This document shows positions 36,012-45,178 of a stretch of 64,000 nt of DNA, in pieces. The stretch spans positions 1,240,001 through 1,304,000 of the forward strand of contig OZ244981.1 of NCBI GenBank assembly GCA_965223085.1, in the 5' to 3' direction. The stretch's first letter is position 1; every line of letters starts with the position of its first letter. The stretch comes from CBDCVO01 sp965223085. GTDB lineage: Bacteria > Pseudomonadota > Gammaproteobacteria > Ga0077536. Below the pieces are notes generated by a model. The model worked only from the letters and a program-made list of their open reading frames with translations, did no database searches and was not told the origin of the DNA. Position numbers and translations under genes: made by a program.

Positions 36012-36277
36012 TCACCTTCACCAAAACGATCCGCTACAAGTTCAGCTAAAGCTGCGAGCGCCGCGTCTTCGTCCGGTCCCTCGGTGCTGATCTCGAGTTC
36101 TGCGCCTTGCGCTGCAGCTAACATCATCAATTGCATAATACTTTTGCCGTTGACGGTTTGCCCCCCCTTAATCACCGCGATTTCGCATTCATACCGCGCC
36201 GCAGTTTGAACAAATTTCGCGGCCGCGCGTGCGTGCAATCCTAAACGATTAATGATTCGAATTTGTTGTCGTTCCAC
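36008..36277 (-). CDS. ptsO: HPr/NPr phosphocarrier protein
   Basis: 89 residues from the GTG at 36277, the normal HPr size; the frame continues to 36358 but that part overlaps rapZ. The phospho-His is in NRLGLHARAAAKFV and the regulatory-Ser region is VNGKSIMQLMMLAA. Together with the adjacent EI and EIIA-Ntr (37.2 kb) it makes a PEP-dependent relay with no sugar transport partner in the window. Ten bp follow the rapZ stop; its stop overlaps the EI start. Confidence 0.92.
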   Translation of the reverse strand: MERQQIRIINRLGLHARAAAKFVQTAARYECEIAVIKGGQTVNGKSIMQLMMLAAAQGAELEISTEGPDEDAALAALAELVADRFGEGE

Positions 36278-36287
36278 ACCCGCCCCG

Positions 36288-37145
36288 CTAACTGTCACGA
36301 TGGCTAACGATGACGGCACGGTCAACGCGAAGCTGCGCGGCGGTTTGTTCAGCGACATACACAGAGCGATGTCTTCCCCCTGTACATCCGATAGCGATCG
36401 TCAAGTAACTCCGATCTTCTGCCTCATAACGCGGTATCCACTTCGCTAGCAGCAACACAATATCATCGATCATCTCCGCGACTACAGGCGCGGCCGCGAG
36501 AAATTCTCGCACCGCATCGTCGCGACCCGATTGCTCTCTCAGCGCAGGATCCCAGTGCGGGTTGGGTAGACAACGCACATCGAATAGAAAATCTGCATCC
36601 GGTGGAATACCGTTTTTAAACCCAAATGAAGTTATTTGTAAGGACAAGGTTTCTGCTTCGTGAGGTACAACATGCGCATGTAACGTTACTCTAAGATCGT
36701 GAACATGCGTGTTCGTTGTGTCGATGCGTAGATCTGCGCGTGAGAAAATGGGCTCAAGCAGAGCACGTTCATTCGCGATCGCTTCGTACAACGGAGTCGA
36801 TTCGTTAGATAGCGGGTGGCGTCGTCGTGTCTCGTTGAAACGATTGATCAGTGCTTGATCTGCTGCATCTATGAACAGTAACTCCACCAACCGATCACCC
36901 TCACACAACTGATCCATAATGCGTGGTAACCGGTCGAGGTCACTTTGAGGATTCCGAACATCGATCCCGACGGCCACCTTCTCGTAGTGGAGCAGATCTG
37001 CTGAGCACGTGTAATCAGCGAATTCGGCCAACAGGCTAACCGGGAGGTTGTCGACGCAGTAGTATCCTGCGTCTTCCAGTGCGTGCAATGCAATCGTCTT
37101 CCCTGCCCCCGACAATCCCGAGACGATGATAAATCTGCGCTGCAT
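36288..37145 (-). CDS. rapZ: RNase adapter/nucleotide-binding protein RapZ
   Basis: 285 residues. Walker A is GLSGAGKTIAL, and a Walker B-like VGIDVRNPQSD is present. The C-terminal domain has the family's FGFKNGIPPDADFLFDVRCLPNP and IGCTGGRHRSVYVAE. In E. coli RapZ guides small RNAs to RNase E to control glucosamine-6-phosphate synthase; other species use it for second-messenger sensing. It sits in the conserved rpoN-hpf-ptsN-rapZ-npr unit. Confidence 0.96.
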   Translation of the reverse strand: MQRRFIIVSGLSGAGKTIALHALEDAGYYCVDNLPVSLLAEFADYTCSADLLHYEKVAVGIDVRNPQSDLDRLPRIMDQLCEGDRLVELLFIDAADQALINRFNETRRRHPLSNESTPLYEAIANERALLEPIFSRADLRIDTTNTHVHDLRVTLHAHVVPHEAETLSLQITSFGFKNGIPPDADFLFDVRCLPNPHWDPALREQSGRDDAVREFLAAAPVVAEMIDDIVLLLAKWIPRYEAEDRSYLTIAIGCTGGRHRSVYVAEQTAAQLRVDRAVIVSHRDS

Positions 37146-37159
37146 TGTGGTGTGAAGTA

Positions 37160-37636
37160 TTAGCCGGCGACTTGGTATTGGTCTTTCAGGGGAATTAGGA
37201 TCCGCTGCACATCGGTTACGGAATCCGCCGCACGTAGGCGTCGCAATAGCTCAGCATCACTGAACAATTGCGCGAGTTGCGCCAGGATTTCAAGATGCGT
37301 GTCTGTAGCGTTCTCGGGTACGATTAGCGCGAACAGTAAATCTACCTCTCCGTTATCGATCGCATCGTAGTCAATACCTTCAGCGGTACTGATAAACGCC
37401 CCTATCGCCCGAGTTGCAGTCGCGACGCGGCCGTGCGGTATCGCCACACCAGCGCCTAAGCCGGTGCTCCCCAAACGTTCCCGCGCTATCAAAGTATCAA
37501 AAACTTGCGCGGGATTGATCTCGGGAAAGCCCTTAGCTAACAAGCTCGCGAGCCGTTGTAAGGCGGCTTTCTTACTCGTTACCTCGCTACTGACTTCGAT
37601 GCAAACAGGAAGAAGAATATCTTTAATCGTTATCAT
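37160..37636 (-). CDS. ptsN: PTS IIA-like nitrogen regulatory protein (EIIA-Ntr)
   Basis: 158 residues. The phospho-acceptor His lies in GVAIPHGR, preceded by LIARERLGSTGLGAG, and the C-terminal LAQLFSDAELLRRLRAA is typical. Dephosphorylated EIIA-Ntr regulates potassium uptake and other targets in E. coli. It follows hpf by 21 bp and precedes rapZ by 14 bp. Confidence 0.95.
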   Translation of the reverse strand: MITIKDILLPVCIEVSSEVTSKKAALQRLASLLAKGFPEINPAQVFDTLIARERLGSTGLGAGVAIPHGRVATATRAIGAFISTAEGIDYDAIDNGEVDLLFALIVPENATDTHLEILAQLAQLFSDAELLRRLRAADSVTDVQRILIPLKDQYQVAG

Positions 37637-37657
37637 GTCGCCGCCGCGACGTCCTGT

Positions 37658-37987
37658 CTATTCTCCAGCCATACGCTGCTTCCCCTGCGCGTCCTTCTGA
37701 TGGTGATCGGTTATTTTCTCTTTATGTCGCCGAACCTGTCGATCGAGTTTATCGAACATTAAGTCGATCGCCGCATACATGTCTTCGTGCTCGCAATCCG
37801 CGTGCAGCGTATTGCGAGCAACATGGATTGTTGCTTCGGCTTTTTGACGCTGCTTTTCGACACTCAGCACAATGCGAACATCCACCACATGATCAAAATG
37901 ACGCTCGATTCGTTGCAACTTGTTTTTTATATAGTCCTGCAGCGCAGCAGTTAGTTCGACGTGATGTCCAGTAATATTTATCTGCAT
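37658..37987 (-). CDS. hpf: Ribosome hibernation promoting factor (short HPF)
   Basis: 109 residues. The S30AE domain starts MQINITGHHVELTAALQDYIKNKLQRIERHFDHV and includes VEKQRQKAEATIHVARNTLHADCEHEDMYAAIDLMFDKLDRQVRRHKEK. It binds the decoding centre and promotes 100S dimers in stationary phase. The C-terminal dimerisation domain of long HPF is absent. Between rpoN (108-bp gap) and ptsN. Confidence 0.95.
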   Translation of the reverse strand: MQINITGHHVELTAALQDYIKNKLQRIERHFDHVVDVRIVLSVEKQRQKAEATIHVARNTLHADCEHEDMYAAIDLMFDKLDRQVRRHKEKITDHHQKDAQGKQRMAGE

Positions 37988-38095
37988 ACATGCGCCCCTT
38001 TATTTGGGCAGTTTAGACGCGATTTAATGTAAGCGCGGCATTCCGCGCGACGGAATCCGCGGCCAGTGGTGCCAATGTCGGTCGGCCAATTGAAG

Positions 38096-39595
38096 TTAAG
38101 CAAGGACTTTGCGCTCATTTGACGGCGGGATCTGCATCGCCTCACGGTATTTTGCGATCGTGCGACGCGCGACTTTGATACCCTGCTGGGACAACAAAGT
38201 CGCGATTTTATTATCACTAAGCGGCTTAACCGCATCTTCTTCGGCGATCATCTTCTTAATCACAGCGCGAATCGCAGTAGATGACGCTTCGCCTCCAAAA
38301 GCCGTGCTGACATGGCTCGAAAAGAAATATTTTAACTCAAAGATTCCGCGCGGTGTGTGCATGTATTTACGCGTCGTTACCCGCGAAATCGTTGATTCGT
38401 GCAATTCCAATGCCTCAGCGATATCATGCAGGATCAACGGTTTCATCGCCTCTTCGCCGTGCTCGAGAAACGCTTGCTGGCGCTCAACGATAGCCGCCGC
38501 CACACGTAGTAAAGTTTCACTGCGACTCTGCAAACTTTTTATAAACCACTTCGCCTCCTGCAAGTGTGATTTCAAAGACGAATTCTCGGGGCTACTGTCG
38601 GCGCGGCGAATCATGGCCGCGTATTGGGTATTGACTCTAACTGCGGGTACCGACTCGGGGTTTAGTTCTACTTTCCACCGCCCTTTATGTTTGCGCACAA
38701 ATACGTCCGGTATCACATATTCGGTGCTGTTCTCGGCAAATTCCGCACCCGGTTTAGGATTTAAGCTTTGAATCAGTGCAATCGCTTCTTTCAAAACATC
38801 TGCGCTTATTTTCAGATGTCGCATTAGCGCATTGAAGTCACGCGCACCTAAAACGTCCAATTGGGAGTTGCAAATCTGCGTGGCGATATCCAAATACGGC
38901 GTGCCGGGGTTTAGCTGACGTAATTGCAAGCATAAGCATTCGCCCAGATCCCGTGCTGCTACTCCCGCAGGCTCTAACGATTGCACATGCTTCAAGACCG
39001 CTTCGACTTCATCGGGCTCGGTTTGTTCATCGACCTCGCGATTGATGGCCTCACAAAGATCGACGATATCCGCAGTCAAGTAGCCGTCTTCATCCAGCGC
39101 GTCGATGATCACTAACGCTATGTGGCGATCTGTTGCCGATAAATGTAACAAGTTGATTTGCCACAGCAGTCGATCTTCTAGGGTCTCCTCGCTGCTGCGT
39201 GATTGAAAATAGTCGCTGTTCGCGTTAGACGCGACGCTTTGCGTAACCGGCAAATGTGTATCGTAAATTTCATCCCATTCTGTATCGACCGGTAAGTCAC
39301 TAGGAATATCTTCCGAAGTTGAGTTCGTAAACTCTTCCGCGTCGTCAAAATCTTGGGCATCCAAACGCATATCCGCATCGTCGGAGCTGTCGACATCGGT
39401 CATCGCGTCAGCGCTTAGTTCTTCCGCCTCGCGATCGCTATCTTCAGCAAGTTCCAGCATCATGTTCGACTCTAAAGCCTGCTGGACTTCCAAGCTCAAT
39501 TCCATTGACGACAGCTGCAAGAGGCGGATCGCCTGCTGCAGTTGAGGCGTCATGGTCAGCTGGTGACCGATTTTAAGCTGCAGTGTTTGCTTCAT
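38096..39595 (-). CDS. rpoN: RNA polymerase sigma-54 factor
   Basis: 499 residues. Region I at the N-terminus is LQLKIGHQLTMTPQLQQAIRLLQLSSMEL, region II is acidic and long, and the DNA-binding part includes the helix-turn-helix LHESTISRVTTRKYMHTPRG and the RpoN box ARRTIAKYRE. It needs AAA+ enhancer-binding proteins for open complex formation; none is encoded in the window. Followed by hpf, ptsN, rapZ and npr as in most gammaproteobacteria. Confidence 0.97.
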   Translation of the reverse strand: MKQTLQLKIGHQLTMTPQLQQAIRLLQLSSMELSLEVQQALESNMMLELAEDSDREAEELSADAMTDVDSSDDADMRLDAQDFDDAEEFTNSTSEDIPSDLPVDTEWDEIYDTHLPVTQSVASNANSDYFQSRSSEETLEDRLLWQINLLHLSATDRHIALVIIDALDEDGYLTADIVDLCEAINREVDEQTEPDEVEAVLKHVQSLEPAGVAARDLGECLCLQLRQLNPGTPYLDIATQICNSQLDVLGARDFNALMRHLKISADVLKEAIALIQSLNPKPGAEFAENSTEYVIPDVFVRKHKGRWKVELNPESVPAVRVNTQYAAMIRRADSSPENSSLKSHLQEAKWFIKSLQSRSETLLRVAAAIVERQQAFLEHGEEAMKPLILHDIAEALELHESTISRVTTRKYMHTPRGIFELKYFFSSHVSTAFGGEASSTAIRAVIKKMIAEEDAVKPLSDNKIATLLSQQGIKVARRTIAKYREAMQIPPSNERKVLA

Positions 39596-39700
39596 TTCTT
39601 AGCTCTAGAAATACACCGGGCGCGTGTTGCACACCGTTCATTCTATGTCGGCTTCTCGCACAATTTCCTCAAATTTTGTAACGGTGCTTAGTCGAGTCGA

Positions 39701-40438
39701 TCACAAGGAAAAATCCTCGCCTAAATAGGCCTCGCGAACGTGCTCGTTGCTCAAAATCGCGCTTGCGTCTCCCGCCGCCAAGATCCGACCATCGACGACA
39801 ATATACGCGCGATCACAAATTCCCAGGGTTTCTCGGACATTATGGTCTGTTATTAAAACGCCGATGCCCAAGCGACTTAAGTGCCTCACGATGCGTTGAA
39901 TGTCGCCGATCGAGATCGGATCGACCCCTGCAAACGGCTCGTCGAGCAGGACAAAACGCGGGTCCGAAGCGAGTGCTCGGGCAATTTCCAGACGGCGACG
40001 CTCGCCCCCCGATAACGACATGCCAAGATTATCGCGAATATGGGCGACATTGAACTCGGTTAGCAGACGCTCTAGGCGCCGGGCGCGCGCTTGCGCGTCC
40101 AGACCTGGCAACAACTCCAACACGGCGGCGAGATTATCGGCTACGCTCAATTTTCGAAAAACCGACGCCTCTTGTGGGAGGTAACCTAGGCCTCGACGCG
40201 CGCGCTGATCCATCGGCATGTGCGTTAGTTCTTCTTGATCTAAGTGGATCGTACCCCCATCTCCTGCGATCAAGCCCACGATCATATAAAAGCTCGTCGT
40301 TTTACCCGCGCCGTTTGGACCCAATAAGCCGATCACCTCACCGCTGCGAACATGCAGGCTAACGTCTTTCACGACGACGCGTGAGTTATAGGATTTCGAC
40401 AGATTTCGAACGTTCAAAACGCTCTGCTTAGTACGCAT
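39701..40438 (-). CDS. lptB: LPS export ATP-binding protein LptB
   Basis: 245 residues. ABC ATPase of the LPS extraction complex: Walker A GLLGPNGAGKTTSFYM, signature LSGGERRRLEIARAL, Walker B FVLLDEPFAGVDPIS and the switch His in ITDHNVRETL. The Q-loop reads GYLPQEASVFRKL. Energises LptFG; only lptG was found in the window (6.2 kb). It follows lptA by 59 bp. Confidence 0.97.
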   Translation of the reverse strand: MRTKQSVLNVRNLSKSYNSRVVVKDVSLHVRSGEVIGLLGPNGAGKTTSFYMIVGLIAGDGGTIHLDQEELTHMPMDQRARRGLGYLPQEASVFRKLSVADNLAAVLELLPGLDAQARARRLERLLTEFNVAHIRDNLGMSLSGGERRRLEIARALASDPRFVLLDEPFAGVDPISIGDIQRIVRHLSRLGIGVLITDHNVRETLGICDRAYIVVDGRILAAGDASAILSNEHVREAYLGEDFSL

Positions 40439-40497
40439 GCTCAGCTATGCTCGGGGCGGACCAGCGGTGGACCGACTAGAGTGGGATGCAGATAAAT

Positions 40498-41133
40498 CTA
40501 CGGATCTACCGCTGGTGGTTCATCCGCTGTTTTTGTGCAACTAGGGGACGCACCATTTTCTCCTTCCTTGCAAGTTTCACCCCTCGCTGGATCTGGGGCG
40601 GTCTTGTTGCGCGGCGGAATTATCACTTTAACACGACTCGGCGGCTCTTTCGCCGCGGTTTCGCCGCCGCTATCACGTGGCGTTGCCCGTCCCGTGATGA
40701 TGCTTTTTTCGGTATCGTAGTTGATGCGATAACCTTTAAACAAGCGTTCACCTTGCGTCAGGCGGGCCTGCCGAATGAGGTAAAGCAAGTTTTTCTGCGC
40801 ATGATATTCGATTTCCAAGGCCTCGCCTTCGATGTCATCTTTGCCGCCGTCTGGCGTTTGTTTGAAAAAAGCCGGTCGGCCTTCGACATAGACGTCGATG
40901 AGTTCGCGTTCCGGGGAAAAATTCGCACGCATCTTGTCGCCCGTCATGCGGATCGAACCCTGCGTTACGATGACGTTGCCGGTGTACGTCGTACGGCCTT
41001 CTTGATCGTCTAGCTCGGCAAAGTCCGCCTCTATCTCGATCGGTTGATCGGGATCGCTCGATAAGCCGCGTGCCGTAGCAACGATCAAAAATAGTATCGG
41101 CAGCGCGAGCCTAGCTACGCGTGTTGGTTTCAT
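40498..41133 (-). CDS. lptA: Periplasmic LPS bridge protein LptA
   Basis: 211 residues: signal peptide (ARLALPILFLIVATARG), the OstA/LptA jellyroll region (IEADFAELDDQEGRTTYTGNVIVTQGSIRMTGDKM and EGEALEIEYHAQKNLLYLI), and a Pro/Lys-rich C-terminal tail of about 45 residues after RATPRDSGG. It forms the periplasmic bridge between LptC and LptD. The start overlaps the lptC stop by 23 bp. Confidence 0.92.
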   Translation of the reverse strand: MKPTRVARLALPILFLIVATARGLSSDPDQPIEIEADFAELDDQEGRTTYTGNVIVTQGSIRMTGDKMRANFSPERELIDVYVEGRPAFFKQTPDGGKDDIEGEALEIEYHAQKNLLYLIRQARLTQGERLFKGYRINYDTEKSIITGRATPRDSGGETAAKEPPSRVKVIIPPRNKTAPDPARGETCKEGENGASPSCTKTADEPPAVDP

Positions 41134-41680
41134 ATCGACTTTTCACTTGCTCTAATAGTTCTAGACGGTCGTGCTCAAAATTGGCGCGAAATCCGATCGA
41201 ATTTGTCACACTGCTCGAACTTTTGATCACCGCCACCTCATCGGTCTCTGCGTATTGCACCTTGGGGAATACACGCAACTCGGAAGTGAGTACTTCTAAT
41301 TCGCGCACGCCGTTTTTATCTGGACGCCAAATCTCCACTTGTCCGTGCAGTAAAATAATCTCGTTGTCAGCGTGTACCGTACCCCGTTCCGCAATCACGT
41401 GCCATGGCTCGTCGGCATTATTGTAGATCCGCATCCGCGGTTGACCTAATTCGGTCGAATCATCATCGGGAAAGTGGTAGACGGTGTCCGCCTCCAACAC
41501 GCTTTGCACCCCACCGTGCTCATCCATTGTGGTGCGAACCATTTCCAACAAATAGTAATCGGGTTCGTGCAGCTTAGCCTCGGGCGGCGGCTGGATCTCC
41601 TCATCGAGCAGACGCCACAACCAAAAGCTTAAAACGCCTAGGCCGACGATCAACAAGGTGCCCAAACGAGACGTCATCAT
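41111..41680 (-). CDS. lptC: LPS export protein LptC
   Basis: 189 residues: an N-terminal membrane anchor (LGTLLIVGLGVLSFWLWRLL) and a periplasmic LptC domain with EPDYYLLEMVRTTMDEHGGVQSVLEADTVYHFPDDDSTEL and IILLHGQVEIWRP. Links LptFGB to LptA. Its ATG directly follows the kdsC stop. Confidence 0.93.
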   Translation of the reverse strand: MMTSRLGTLLIVGLGVLSFWLWRLLDEEIQPPPEAKLHEPDYYLLEMVRTTMDEHGGVQSVLEADTVYHFPDDDSTELGQPRMRIYNNADEPWHVIAERGTVHADNEIILLHGQVEIWRPDKNGVRELEVLTSELRVFPKVQYAETDEVAVIKSSSSVTNSIGFRANFEHDRLELLEQVKSRYETNTRS

Positions 41681-42235
41681 CTACGCTGCGGGAACAGCGC
41701 CGCCGAAACGCGCATAGTGAGCGAGCAATTTGCCCTGTGCCTGGAGGATCAACTCACAAGTCTCGCGCGCGGCGCCATATCCGCCGCGAATTGTGGTGCA
41801 CCAATGCGCGACGGCCAAGACACACGGATGCGCGTCGGCCACCGCTACCGCTAAACCCGCGCGACGCATGACGGGTATGTCTGGCAAGTCGTCACCCACA
41901 AAACAGGTCTGCTCCGGTCGCAAATCGAGTTCGCCCAGCAACATCTCATAGGCGCGTTCTTTAGAACGCTCCCCTTGATAGACATGCGTGATCCCCAACT
42001 CGTTCATTCGCTGGGTAACGACCTCGGACGCACGTCCAGAAATTACCGCGACGGCGATGCCGGCGTCGCGTAACATCACCAGCCCTTGACCGTCGCGGGC
42101 ATGGAATTGTTTGAATTCCTGACCTTGCGGTCCGAGCAACAATTGACCGTTCGTCAATACCCCATCGACATCAAAAATAGCGAGTGCAATGCCCGAGGCG
42201 CGCCGTAAGACAGCCGCCGCAACCGCCGTCGTCAT
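41681..42235 (-). CDS. kdsC: 3-deoxy-D-manno-octulosonate 8-phosphate phosphatase
   Basis: 184 residues, HAD superfamily C0 type. Motifs are AIFDVDGVLTNGQL (nucleophile Asp), VISGRASEVV and VGDDLPDIPVMRRAGLAVAVADAHP. Releases free Kdo for LPS core synthesis. The start overlaps the kdsD stop by 4 bp. Confidence 0.96.
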   Translation of the reverse strand: MTTAVAAAVLRRASGIALAIFDVDGVLTNGQLLLGPQGQEFKQFHARDGQGLVMLRDAGIAVAVISGRASEVVTQRMNELGITHVYQGERSKERAYEMLLGELDLRPEQTCFVGDDLPDIPVMRRAGLAVAVADAHPCVLAVAHWCTTIRGGYGAARETCELILQAQGKLLAHYARFGGAVPAA

Positions 42236-43242
42236 AGAACACGCGCACGGAGCAGATCGTGCATATTCAGCACGCCCACCAAAGTGTTCTGATCCGAAAC
42301 CACGAGCAGGGCGTTTATTTTCGATTCCTGCATGATGCGCAGGGCTTCCGCTGCCAACATATCGATCGATACCGTAGTGCAGTTTGTCGTCATCAGATCC
42401 CGCACCGGGACGTCGAGAATATTCGTACCGCCATCCAGTGCGCGGCGTAAATCGCCATCGGTGAATATCCCCACTACTCGGGACCCTGAACTACAGACTG
42501 CGGTCATGCCTAAACCCTTGCGTGTCATTTCGAGCAGCGCCGTACGCAGAGTCGCGTCGGGTGCGACGATAGGCATTTCCGCGCCTCGATGAACCACATC
42601 ACTAAGCTTGATCAGAAGGCGCCGCCCAAGCGTACCGCCAGGGTGAGAGAGAGCGAAGTCTTCCGCGGTAAACCCGCGCGCCTCGAGCAAACCGACCGCG
42701 AGCGCATCACCCAGTGCAAGTGCGGCAGTGGTACTCGAGGTTGGCGCTAGACCCAATGGACACGCTTCTTGAGCGACGTCCACATGCAGATGCACGGTCG
42801 CGGCGCGAGCTAGGGTTGACGCCGAATTACCCGTCATGGCCAATAGCGGTACAGCCAAACGCTTGAGACGATTGATGAGTACGACGAGTTCGTCCGTCTC
42901 ACCGGAATTGGACAAGGCCAAAACGCAGTCGTCGGCCGTGATCATGCCCATATCACCGTGGCTCGCCTCGCCCGGATGGACAAAAAACGCGGGGGTGCCA
43001 GTGCTTGCAAAAGTCGCTGCTATTTTGCTAGCAATATGACCCGATTTACCCATACCGAGCACCACTATGCGGCCGCGACACGTCAGCATCTGGCGCACCG
43101 CAGCGATGAACGGCTCACCCAAAGAGGGTACTAAATCGGTTATCGCGCGCGCTTCGGTTTCCAACACTGCGCGCCCCAGGGCGAGCAGTTTTTCATCGTC
43201 GATGTCCGGGACGGCTTTGTTTGTCATGTAGGAATTTCTCAT
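42232..43242 (-). CDS. kdsD: Arabinose-5-phosphate isomerase
   Basis: 336 residues: SIS domain (VVLGMGKSGHIASKIAATFASTGTPAFFVHPGEASHGDMGMI, then LSNSGETDELV) and two CBS domains (IFTDGDLRRALDGG; LLVVSDQNTLVGVLNMHDLLRA). Makes arabinose-5-phosphate for Kdo synthesis. The ATG at 43242 immediately follows the antiporter stop; an ATG at 43227 is also possible. Confidence 0.95.
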   Translation of the reverse strand: MRNSYMTNKAVPDIDDEKLLALGRAVLETEARAITDLVPSLGEPFIAAVRQMLTCRGRIVVLGMGKSGHIASKIAATFASTGTPAFFVHPGEASHGDMGMITADDCVLALSNSGETDELVVLINRLKRLAVPLLAMTGNSASTLARAATVHLHVDVAQEACPLGLAPTSSTTAALALGDALAVGLLEARGFTAEDFALSHPGGTLGRRLLIKLSDVVHRGAEMPIVAPDATLRTALLEMTRKGLGMTAVCSSGSRVVGIFTDGDLRRALDGGTNILDVPVRDLMTTNCTTVSIDMLAAEALRIMQESKINALLVVSDQNTLVGVLNMHDLLRARVL

Positions 43243-44205
43243 TCAGCTCATCACGACGAGGAACCATTGATAGGCGCAGAAAACTGCGAGCGCAACCAGG
43301 CCTGCACTGCGGCCCAAATACGGATGCGCTTGGCGCACTAACGCAAAAGCAAACAACCCGCCCGTCACCGCGATCATTACCGGAAGGTCTCTTGAAACAA
43401 TTTCCGGAGCCAGATGCGACGGTCGGATCAATGCTGGCATGGCTACTACCGCAAGACTATTAAATACGTTTGAGCCTATCACATTGCCAAGTACGAGCTC
43501 GGTCTCCCGACGCCGTGCCGCAGCAATGCCCGCTGCGAGCTCTGGAAGGCTCGTACCGACGGCAACAATGGTCAAACCGATCACCAAGTCAGTTACACCC
43601 AGATAAGTAGCGATTTCGACTGCGCCATAGACCAACACGCGCGACGCGACCAGCAGCACCACCAAACCGACGAGCAACCACGTGAGCGCGGCCGGTGTTT
43701 CCAGCGCCTTAAGTTCGTGATGTTCCCATTCGTCGCGGAGTTGGTCCTCCCAGCTTGCGCGCAACCCTTCACGCACCATCCAAGCACCGACTGTCACCAT
43801 CGCGATGAGCAGGACTGTTCCATCGACGCGCGTCAAACGGCTATCGAGCATCAAGACCGTCGCCAGCAACGTAGCAACAAGCAGCAGCGGCAGTTCCCGC
43901 GACAACACGCCAGGCTTTATGCGTAGGGGACGGATGCACATTGCAGCACCGAGCACCAGGGTGACGTTGGCGATATTTGAGCCAATAGCATTACCGATAC
44001 CGAGCGCCGGATTGTCCTGGGCAGCCGCCACCGCGGAAACCAGAATCTCGGGCGCGGAGGTGCCGAATCCAACAATGGTTAGACCTATCAGCAAGGGCGA
44101 AACACCGGTGTTACGCGCCAAAGCCGCCGCACCGAGCACGAAGCGATCCGCGCCCAGAGACAGGAATACCAAACCGCCGAATACGGCGATGCAAGGGGTT
44201 AACAT
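43243..44205 (-). CDS. Calcium/sodium antiporter (CaCA family, YrbG-type)
   Basis: 320 residues in two inverted halves of five helices. The alpha repeats carry the ion-binding motifs LTIVGFGTSAPEILVSAVAA and GLTIVAVGTSLPELAAGIAAA, each followed by GNAIGSNIANVTLVLG and GNVIGSNVFNSLAVV. Cation specificity is inferred from the family. First gene of the unit that continues into kdsD-kdsC-lptCAB, as in E. coli, and divergent from the MurU-like gene (81 bp). Confidence 0.93.
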   Translation of the reverse strand: MLTPCIAVFGGLVFLSLGADRFVLGAAALARNTGVSPLLIGLTIVGFGTSAPEILVSAVAAAQDNPALGIGNAIGSNIANVTLVLGAAMCIRPLRIKPGVLSRELPLLLVATLLATVLMLDSRLTRVDGTVLLIAMVTVGAWMVREGLRASWEDQLRDEWEHHELKALETPAALTWLLVGLVVLLVASRVLVYGAVEIATYLGVTDLVIGLTIVAVGTSLPELAAGIAAARRRETELVLGNVIGSNVFNSLAVVAMPALIRPSHLAPEIVSRDLPVMIAVTGGLFAFALVRQAHPYLGRSAGLVALAVFCAYQWFLVVMS

Positions 44206-44286
44206 AGGGTATTATCTTGCGCGTTAAGTTCCATCAGCACTATAGATCTTGCAATCCCACCTAGTGTTGTAGTTTAAAAAAACCCC

Positions 44287-44997
44287 ATGACTAAACCCGC
44301 TATCACACCACCACGACGTGCCATGCTGCTCGCCGCCGGACGTGGACAACGCCTGGGCGCGCTTACGACAAATACACCAAAGCCACTACTTAAGATTGGC
44401 ACTCAGCGCTTAATCGAATATCAGATTAGAGCGTTGCAGCGCGCCGGTTTTCGCGAACTCGTAGTTAACATTTCCTATCACGCCGAGCAGATACAACACG
44501 TGTTAGGTAACGGTGACCGTTACGGTTGCAGCATCCTTTATTCCCGCGAACCGAAGCCCCCCTTAGATTCCGGCGGTGGCATCGTCCAAGCGCTAGGCTT
44601 GCTGGGTCCAGAACCGTTTGTGGTCGCAAACGCTGACATCCTGACCGACTTCGATTATCGAAGCTTGCCGGCACCATCCGCCGACGGCGCCCATCTGGTA
44701 CTCGTACCAAACCCTCCACATAACCCCGCGGGCGATTTTAGCTACAACGATGCTCAGATCAGCGCTAGCGGCGCGCCGCGCTACACTTTCGCTGGCATCG
44801 GCGTCTACCACCCTAGGATGTTTCTCAACCCGCCCGGGCTAAGGTTTTCCATGGTGCCGTTGCTGCGTGATCTCGCCGCAGCGGGGCACCTCAGTGGTCA
44901 GCTTTATTGCGGTCACTGGCTCGATGTCGGCACGCCCCAACGCCTAAAACAGGCGTGTGAGTATGTCGCCACCAAAGAAAAATTCAATATTCTTTGA
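44287..44997 (+). CDS. MurU-like sugar-1-phosphate nucleotidyltransferase
   Basis: 236 residues with the nucleotidyltransferase signature AMLLAAGRGQRLGALTTNTPKPLLKIG, followed by EYQIRALQRAGF, LDSGGGIVQAL, and the metal-binding Asp in VVANADILTDFD. In Pseudomonas the closest family type is N-acetylmuramate alpha-1-phosphate uridylyltransferase (MurU) of the cell-wall recycling route. A mannose-1-phosphate guanylyltransferase is the alternative. Its usual partner kinase gene amgK is not adjacent. It precedes a lytic transglycosylase gene, which fits peptidoglycan recycling. Confidence 0.82.
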   Translation: MTKPAITPPRRAMLLAAGRGQRLGALTTNTPKPLLKIGTQRLIEYQIRALQRAGFRELVVNISYHAEQIQHVLGNGDRYGCSILYSREPKPPLDSGGGIVQALGLLGPEPFVVANADILTDFDYRSLPAPSADGAHLVLVPNPPHNPAGDFSYNDAQISASGAPRYTFAGIGVYHPRMFLNPPGLRFSMVPLLRDLAAAGHLSGQLYCGHWLDVGTPQRLKQACEYVATKEKFNIL

Positions 44998-44998
44998 T

Positions 44999-45023
44999 AT
45001 TTTATCGCTTTAAAAGATAAAAT
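44999..45023. terminator. AT-rich inverted repeat after MurU-like gene
   Basis: ATTTTATC, loop GCTTTAAAA, GATAAAAT: perfect 8-bp arms right after the stop at 44997. It is followed by TCG and an A-run rather than a T-run, so it is a weak candidate terminator or a regulatory palindrome for the next gene. Confidence 0.4.
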
Positions 45024-45178
45024 TCGAAAAAAAATTATGCAATGCTCACAACATTTTGGAATAAAGGGCATTCCCGACATTGGGTGAAAGAATACCACTC
45101 TTGGTACTTGAAGCCTGTGTTTCAAGCCAGTCAAATACGCTGGGATTCGCAACACCGACGCGGCGTGCCCGCAAGACT

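Noticed and set aside
45080..45178. Upstream start of the lytic transglycosylase
   Set aside because: The first 33 codons give no signal peptide, whereas the ATG at 45179 begins a clear one.
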